Source of the DNA: Oenanthe sinensis | Lineage: Eukaryota > Streptophyta > Magnoliopsida > Apiales > Apiaceae | NCBI GenBank assembly: GCA_028671895.1 | Contig: CM053813.1 | Coordinates: forward strand, 10,726,001 to 10,790,000 | Direction of reading: 5' to 3' | Length of the DNA stretch: 64,000 nucleotides | The notes under the pieces: generated by a model | What the model was told of the DNA's origin: nothing | Databases searched by the model: none | What the model saw: only the letters and a program-made list of their open reading frames with translations | Shown: piece by piece, positions 62,514 through 64,000 of the stretch | Position numbering within the stretch: position 1 is the stretch's first letter | Layout: every line of letters begins with the position of its first letter | Position numbers and translations under genes: made by a program

Positions 62514-62865
62514 CATCAATCGACCTGCACAAAATCTAGCCGTTGATTACTTGTCTTATCAATTGATAAATACATACAGTCCTGTATGTATAACAGTCGA
62601 TTGCCAAAATAAGTAATTCACTTATTCATTTTTTTTACTTTCAACGGTCAATTAAGTTCTATTTTGAGTAAGAAATCGATTGAGAAATTAGTAAATATAA
62701 ATAGTGAGATTAAAATTTTTCTTTACTCTTACCTGCATTTTGTTTACTAATTTCTCTCTGTCTCTCTCTCAATCTGTGAACTTAGTCACTAATCTCTCAA
62801 TTTTCAATCTCTCTCAAATACTTAATCCTTGTTAAGTAAGTGATTTCTAGCCAAAAGTCAAAGCA
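62514..62865 (+). promoter_or_regulatory. Element C spacer with promoter-like leader of the post-pol ORF
   Basis: The second half of the C spacer. The left part holds ATCAATTGATAAA and ATCGATTGAG words. TATAAATA at 62696-62703 is followed by a CT-rich leader (TCTCTCTGTCTCTCTCTC, about 62753-62770) and the ATG at 62866, 163 bp after the box. The spacing and CT-rich leader match the A post-pol ORF. Transcription from here is an inference. Confidence 0.5.
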
Positions 62866-63953
62866 ATGACCTCTTCATCAAAGAAAGTTTCACAGAGTGG
62901 TTACATCTACGAACTTACAAATTTCGTAGCATGTACAATAGTGGAAGAGGCACCCCAGGAGTTCCATCCTCTGATGAAATTTCTGGAAAGTTGCAAGGTA
63001 AAGAAGGCACTCAAAGATGCTCCAAAGATCGTCTGCAACTTGGTGGAAGAATTTTGGGCAAGTGCTGAAATCACAAGTGACAACTCTGCAATTACATTCA
63101 CTTGTAAAGGAGTTAAGTACACTGTTACTAATGTTGTTATTAATGAATGCTTAGAATTACCTACTAATAATACTGATAAAAGCCCAACAGATAAAGAAAT
63201 TATGTTAATGCTAAAATATGTTAATTATGCTGAACCAGAAATAGGACTAGGTCATGTGGTTAAAAAACATCTTAGGAGAGAATGGTCTTATTTCTTTGAT
63301 GTCATAATTAAATGCTTTAGTGGTAAAATTAGTAATTTTGATGCAATAATAACTAGTATGCAGGGGTAGCATATAGTAATTTATTTGATAAATTTTTTAA
63401 TCTATCTTCCATCATACTAAATGAAATTGCAGCAAAATTGGGTAATAAGGCTTAGAGATCAAATCATATATATTATGCTAGATTTATTATGCTGTTTATT
63501 AACCATTTTGTGAAGGACATTGAAATAACCAGAGAGATGGAGACTTTGGACTGCTGTGTCCAAAACAAAAGGGTCTTCAAAGACTTGGTCAGGATCAATC
63601 TTCACAGCAATGTGGAATTGATCTATCCATCTTTTGTTCAGGTATTTATTTCTTCCCTTACTTCTTCTAAAACTCAAGTTTATTTGCCTTCTGTGGCAAT
63701 AGAGGGTGCTAGCAGTAACCCCAACCCTCCTACCCAAGCCACACTACCTATTTCCTCAATCAAATCTAAGAAACCAACCTCAACAGGTTCCCAAAAATCT
63801 GTTGTTGTAAAACCAAAGAAAAGAAAAACTCCAGGTGGTGATAGATTAGACGGAGAAGGTTCTGGTGAGAGAACTGGGGAAAGTCAAAGAACCCAGATGG
63901 ATAAGGAGAGGGAGGGTGTGCAACCCAAACCTACCCACTCCACAGTCTCCTAA
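62866..63953 (+). pseudogene. Element C post-pol ORF, broken
   Basis: It opens MTSSSKKVSQSGYIYEL and carries the block FHPLMKFLESCK, EEFWASAEI, NECLELPTNN and EWSYFFDVIIKCFSGKISNF, homologous to the A post-pol ORF and distantly to D. A frame change near 63362 and a stop at about 63455 interrupt it; the frame then continues through NKRVFKDLVRINLH to a TAA at 63951. The homologous A sequence runs on past the equivalent point, so coding remnants probably continue beyond the window. The second part is Lys/Ser/Thr-rich with a basic KPKKRKTP cluster. Confidence 0.78.
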
Positions 63954-64000
63954 AAGACTGTGGATGTTAACAAGGATAATACCACATCTCTGTTGGCATC

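Larger units (their letters stand above)
40284..64000 (+). mobile_element. Element C: Sirevirus-type copia element, runs off the window
   Basis: A plus-strand copia element with 5-prime LTR (40284-41448), tRNA-Met primer site, gag, pol (to 47132), spacer, and a post-pol ORF that begins at 62866. Element D is inserted in the spacer (47373-62508). The 3-prime LTR lies outside the window. Gag and pol hold about six stops, two frame changes and a deletion, so it is inactive. Its motifs and post-pol ORF make it a close relative of element A. Confidence 0.85.

Overview
The window is nuclear DNA of a flowering plant, almost certainly a eudicot. It is AT-rich, the retroelements are primed from plant initiator-tRNA-Met or tRNA-Asp sites, and the captured gene pieces have plant-type introns. 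I cannot name the species. It is a transposon-dense intergenic landscape with one host gene, a single-exon C2-domain protein at 3295-4500 on the plus strand. I saw no tRNA, rRNA or CRISPR features.

Left part (1-8400): a solo copia-type LTR (474-1887, TSD ATTAT), a hAT-like MITE (2178-2652), the C2 gene, a Tourist-like MITE (5510-5812, TSD TTA), a three-LTR TRIM (6244-7112, TSD TTTAC) and a 57-bp tandem repeat.

Middle part (8400-31199): a decayed minus-strand Sirevirus-type Ty1/copia element (A) has been split by two later insertions. These are a short Ty3/gypsy element with only gag-protease (E, 10220-17308, TSD GCAAG) and a decayed plus-strand copia element (B, 17353-26928, TSD GTTTT). A is cut off inside gag at 31199 by an LTR (F, 31200-32449) that lacks a target-site duplication.

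Right part (32450-64000): a CACTA element (32786-38723, TSD GCA) carries exon-intron pieces of two host genes, an ALDH7-type aldehyde dehydrogenase and an AHL-family PPC-domain gene, plus a 175-bp tandem array with higher-order structure. Next comes a plus-strand copia element (C, from 40284 to beyond the window), split by a young minus-strand copia element with long intact reading frames (D, 47373-62508, TSD CATGT).

The nesting order I infer is A containing B and E, and C containing D. A, C and D all carry a further ORF downstream of pol, as Sireviruses do. These ORFs share an N-terminal domain, and each is preceded by a TATA-like box and a host-like leader, as if separately transcribed. Other shared signals are a CTCAGGGGGAG purine tract in the integrase-RT linker of B, C and D, a covarying hairpin with a C-rich loop in the LTRs, and short motifs repeated in a family-specific way through LTRs, spacers and coding linkers.
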